DNA of 64,000 nucleotides from Acidobacteriota bacterium (GTDB lineage: Bacteria > Acidobacteriota > Terriglobia > Bryobacterales > Bryobacteraceae), in the NCBI GenBank assembly GCA_016185425.1, contig JACPNQ010000019.1, positions 62,001-126,000 on the forward strand, in the 5' to 3' direction. Below are positions 61,929-64,000 of the stretch, piece by piece. The first letter of the stretch is position 1. Each line of letters starts with the position of its first letter. The notes under the pieces were generated by a model. It ran no database searches. It was not told where the DNA came from and worked only from the letters and a program-made list of their open reading frames with translations. A program made the translations under genes and the position numbers.

Positions 61929-62387
61929 TCAACTCTTGCCGAACCCGAATAACCCGCGCTTCGGCGGGGCGGGCGCCGGGACATCCCCTTTCGCGTCACG
62001 CACCTGCTGCAGTAACTCGCGCACGCGGGCTTCGATGTCGTCGCGGACTTGCCGGAACTCGCCGTCGCCCGAGCCGTAGGGATCGCCGACTGTCCAACGC
62101 CGCTCCTTCTCTTTCAATCCCTTCGGCAGGATGATCCCACTCATGTTGATGACGAGATCGAACTCCGTATTGCGGTAGACCTCGACGCCCTTGGGGAACT
62201 GATCGTCGATGGGCGCGTCCTTTTCCAACATGACCTTGCGCGTTTGGGATGGCACCGACCCTAACGGCATCATGCCGGCGCTGTGCGCTTCCACGATATC
62301 GGCCCCCAAGTGCTTTGCAAACCCTTCCGCCATCTGGCTCCGGCAGGCGTTGCCGACGCACACGAACAAAATCCGCAGCTTCTTCAC
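61929..62387 (-). CDS. arsenate reductase / low-molecular-weight phosphatase family protein
   Basis: A 152-residue protein with the P-loop VCVGNACRSQMAEG (CX5R, C10 to R16), the catalytic Asp in TVGDPYGSGDGEFRQ and VRDDIEARVREL. It matches the thioredoxin-linked ArsC and low-molecular-weight phosphatase fold; KHLGADIVEAHSAGMMPLGSVP favours ArsC. The Cys pair near residues 80-90 typical of S. aureus ArsC is not present, so the resolving mechanism is unclear. The ATG overlaps the pdxT stop by 4 bp. No other ars genes are near. The C-terminus has a PAPAPPKRG tail. Confidence 0.8.
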   Translation of the reverse strand: MKKLRILFVCVGNACRSQMAEGFAKHLGADIVEAHSAGMMPLGSVPSQTRKVMLEKDAPIDDQFPKGVEVYRNTEFDLVINMSGIILPKGLKEKERRWTVGDPYGSGDGEFRQVRDDIEARVRELLQQVRDAKGDVPAPAPPKRGLFGFGKS

Positions 62388-62947
62388 CCAGTCACCTTTT
62401 GCAGAAAGTAGGCATGCACACGGTCGTCGCTACTCAACTCGGGATGAAACGTCGCCACCAGGTGCCTGCCCTGCTCTACGAGTACCGGATCGCCATTGTA
62501 GCGCGCCAACACTTTCACGCCGGGGCCCGTTTTGCGAATGATGGGGGCTCGGATGAACACGGCCTCCATGGGACCGAATCCGTCGGCATCGACATGCGCT
62601 ACGCGCGAATCCAATTGACGGCCATAGGCGTTGCGCTGCACGGCGATGTCCACCAACTCCAGGGACGGCTGACTCGGGTTCTCGACCTCTTTCGCCAATA
62701 AGATCGCGCCGGCGCAGGTGCCGAAGATAGGTTTCTTGGCGCCGAACTCGCGCAACGGCTCCATCAGCGACTCGCGGTCCAACAGTTTCAACATCGTCGT
62801 GCTTTCGCCGCCTGGAATCACCAATCCGTCAACACCATCCAATTCCTCCGCCGTACGTACCTCGGCCACATGCGCGCCGGCCCTTTCGAGCGCGCGCGCA
62901 TGCTTTTCGTAGTCTCCTTGCAATGCCAGTACTCCGACTTTGGCCAT
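62384..62947 (-). CDS. pdxT: pyridoxal 5'-phosphate synthase glutaminase subunit PdxT
   Basis: A 187-residue class I glutaminase. It hydrolyses glutamine and passes ammonia to PdxS for one-step PLP synthesis. The oxyanion GGEST (47-51), nucleophile Cys in FGTCAGAILLA (C78) and the His-Glu pair in FHPELSSDD are present. The N-terminus VGVLALQGDYEKHARAL is the family's. It lies 6 bp after pdxS and overlaps the ArsC-like gene by 4 bp. Confidence 0.97.
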   Translation of the reverse strand: MAKVGVLALQGDYEKHARALERAGAHVAEVRTAEELDGVDGLVIPGGESTTMLKLLDRESLMEPLREFGAKKPIFGTCAGAILLAKEVENPSQPSLELVDIAVQRNAYGRQLDSRVAHVDADGFGPMEAVFIRAPIIRKTGPGVKVLARYNGDPVLVEQGRHLVATFHPELSSDDRVHAYFLQKVTG

Positions 62948-62953
62948 GTTGTC

Positions 62954-63844
62954 CTACCAGCCGCGATTCGCCATCAGTTCTTCGGCGGGCAGCTTCGATG
63001 TGTCCAGCCCGCGCATCGGTTCGCTGATGCCCACCTCATCACACGCTTCCATCACCTTCACGGGATCCTTCCAATAGGTCGTCGCCTTGACGATCGCCTT
63101 CGCGAAGCGCGCCGGATCGTGCGACTTGAAGATACCCGAACCGACGAACACGGTCTCCGCGCCCATCGCCATCATTAACGCGGCGTCGGCTGGCGTCGCA
63201 ACGCCGCCCGCGGAGAAGTTCGGCACAGGAAGTCTGCCGTGCTCGGCGACGTACTCGATCAGTTCGATCGGCGCCTGGTGCCGCTTCGCCTCGCCATAGA
63301 GCTCGTCGTGCGAGAGAACGGTCAACTGTTTCATCTCGCGCTGAATGGTGCGCATGTGGCGCACGGCTTCGACTATGTTACCGCTGCCCGCCTCGCCCTT
63401 CGTGCGAATCATGGCGGCGCCTTCGCTGATGCGCCGTAATGCTTCCCCGAGGTTCTTGGCGCCGCAGACGAATGGCACTTTGAACGGCCGCTTATCGATG
63501 TGGTTGTCCTCGTCGGCCGGCGTGAGCACTTCGCTCTCGTCGATGTAGTCGACTTCGAGCGCCTCCAGCACGCGCGCTTCCATGTAGTGGCCGATGCGCG
63601 CCTTGGCCATGACCGGTATGGAGACCTCGGCCATGATGCCACGGATCATGCTGACGGGGGACATGCGGGCTACGCCGCCGTCCTTGCGGATATCGGACGG
63701 CACGCGCTCCAGTGCCATGACCGCGCACGCGCCCGCTTTCTCCGCGATTGCTGCCTGCTCCGGCGTGGTGACGTCCATAATGACGCCACCCTTTAACATT
63801 TCGGCAAGGCCAATCTTCAATCGAAACTCGTCGTTCAGAATCAT
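62954..63844 (-). CDS. pdxS: pyridoxal 5'-phosphate synthase subunit PdxS
   Basis: A 296-residue TIM-barrel synthase that joins ribose 5-phosphate, glyceraldehyde 3-phosphate and ammonia into [20 protein letters not shown] holds the conserved Asp, [15 protein letters not shown] the first catalytic Lys (K81), and [15 protein letters not shown] the second Lys. [18 protein letters not shown] is the phosphate site. ATG 63844. It is upstream of pdxT and starts 36 bp after the stop of a partial aminotransferase-like gene. Confidence 0.98.
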   Translation of the reverse strand: MILNDEFRLKIGLAEMLKGGVIMDVTTPEQAAIAEKAGACAVMALERVPSDIRKDGGVARMSPVSMIRGIMAEVSIPVMAKARIGHYMEARVLEALEVDYIDESEVLTPADEDNHIDKRPFKVPFVCGAKNLGEALRRISEGAAMIRTKGEAGSGNIVEAVRHMRTIQREMKQLTVLSHDELYGEAKRHQAPIELIEYVAEHGRLPVPNFSAGGVATPADAALMMAMGAETVFVGSGIFKSHDPARFAKAIVKATTYWKDPVKVMEACDEVGISEPMRGLDTSKLPAEELMANRGW

Positions 63845-63880
63845 TGTTCTACTCCTGCTGTTCTCGTCCCTGTCTGCCGG

Positions 63881-64000
63881 CTAGACAACCGCCGTTTCCA
63901 CTTCGGCGACCGGCGACAGACGCCGGCCCGCATGCTCCCGGAATACCCGGCCAAGTATGCGTAAACCCTCTTCGATCCTTGCCGGCGGTTCGCCGGCAAA
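63881..64000 (-). CDS. C-terminal end of a PLP-dependent aminotransferase-like protein (partial)
   Basis: The last 39 residues are open from the window edge to TAG 63881: PARIEEGLRILGRVFREHAG then SPVAEVETAVV. The IEEGLRxLGRVFRE pattern resembles the final helix of fold-type I aminotransferases and MocR-type regulators (compare IxEGxxxLAxxL). MocR regulators such as PdxR can control pdxST, so this might be one, but the DNA-binding part lies outside the window. It is on the same strand as pdxS. Confidence 0.5.
   Translation of the reverse strand, partial: FAGEPPARIEEGLRILGRVFREHAGRRLSPVAEVETAVV

Noticed and set aside
1..64000. CRISPR array, integrase or replication origin
   Set aside because: No regularly spaced repeats, no Cas or intact integrase frame and no DnaA-box cluster were noticed.

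Overview
The window looks like an Acidobacteriota chromosome of the Bryobacterales / Solibacter type. This is inferred from gene content and style: GC-rich DNA, two Oar-like TonB-dependent receptors with an N-terminal carboxypeptidase-regulatory-like domain, an exported sulfatase, a Ser/Thr kinase with a TolB-like propeller, VWFA-type proteins, quinoprotein plus c-type cytochromes, and several small secreted families I associate with this phylum. No 16S or other species marker lies in the window.

Layout. 0-16.9 kb is mostly housekeeping: ruvX-mltG, phzF-like isomerase, tdk, an HlyD-type lipoprotein with a VWA protein, then a tightly packed chain of a large membrane protein, a BrkB-type protein, uvrB and a histidine kinase whose N-terminal half resembles a Rossmann/DUF2520 reductase. 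16.9-28.1 kb holds catabolic and exported enzymes: esterase-propeller, MFS, sulfatase, a DUF5009-type acyltransferase, a cytochrome P450 paired with a large RoxA-like dihaem cytochrome c, an RlmA-like methyltransferase, an exported methyltransferase and a Tat-type isochorismatase-like hydrolase. 28.1-33.2 kb looks acquired: a broken tetR abuts a methyltransferase fragment, followed by a DUF2269-like membrane protein and a sulfur-type operon (ArsR-rhodanese, rhodanese-MBL, MFS) behind an inverted-repeat operator. 33.2-49.6 kb has an Oar-like receptor, a kinase, an aminotransferase-MFS-creatininase operon, a PQQ enzyme with dihaem cytochrome c, an Nramp-like transporter and a 2-hydroxyacid dehydrogenase.

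49.6-56.9 kb is unusually rich in damaged genes: a HigB-like toxin remnant, a frameshifted Cu/Zn superoxide dismutase, a secreted protein cut by an amber codon, a HepT toxin that ends at a perfect 16-bp palindrome, and a frameshifted secreted protein. An RraB-like remnant lies earlier at 44.7 kb and an IstB-like fragment later at 61.4 kb. The same stretch carries a glucoamylase-like/zinc-type oxidoreductase fusion. 57-64 kb returns to ordinary genes: a second Oar-like receptor, a secreted protein, tRNA-Leu(CAG), an arsenate-reductase-like protein, pdxT, pdxS and the end of an aminotransferase.

A recurring theme is a -10-like hexamer 6-9 nt before the start codon with little or no Shine-Dalgarno, which suggests that many genes here are transcribed leaderless. 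Start codons GTG and TTG are common. All family names come from reading the translations; no database search was run.
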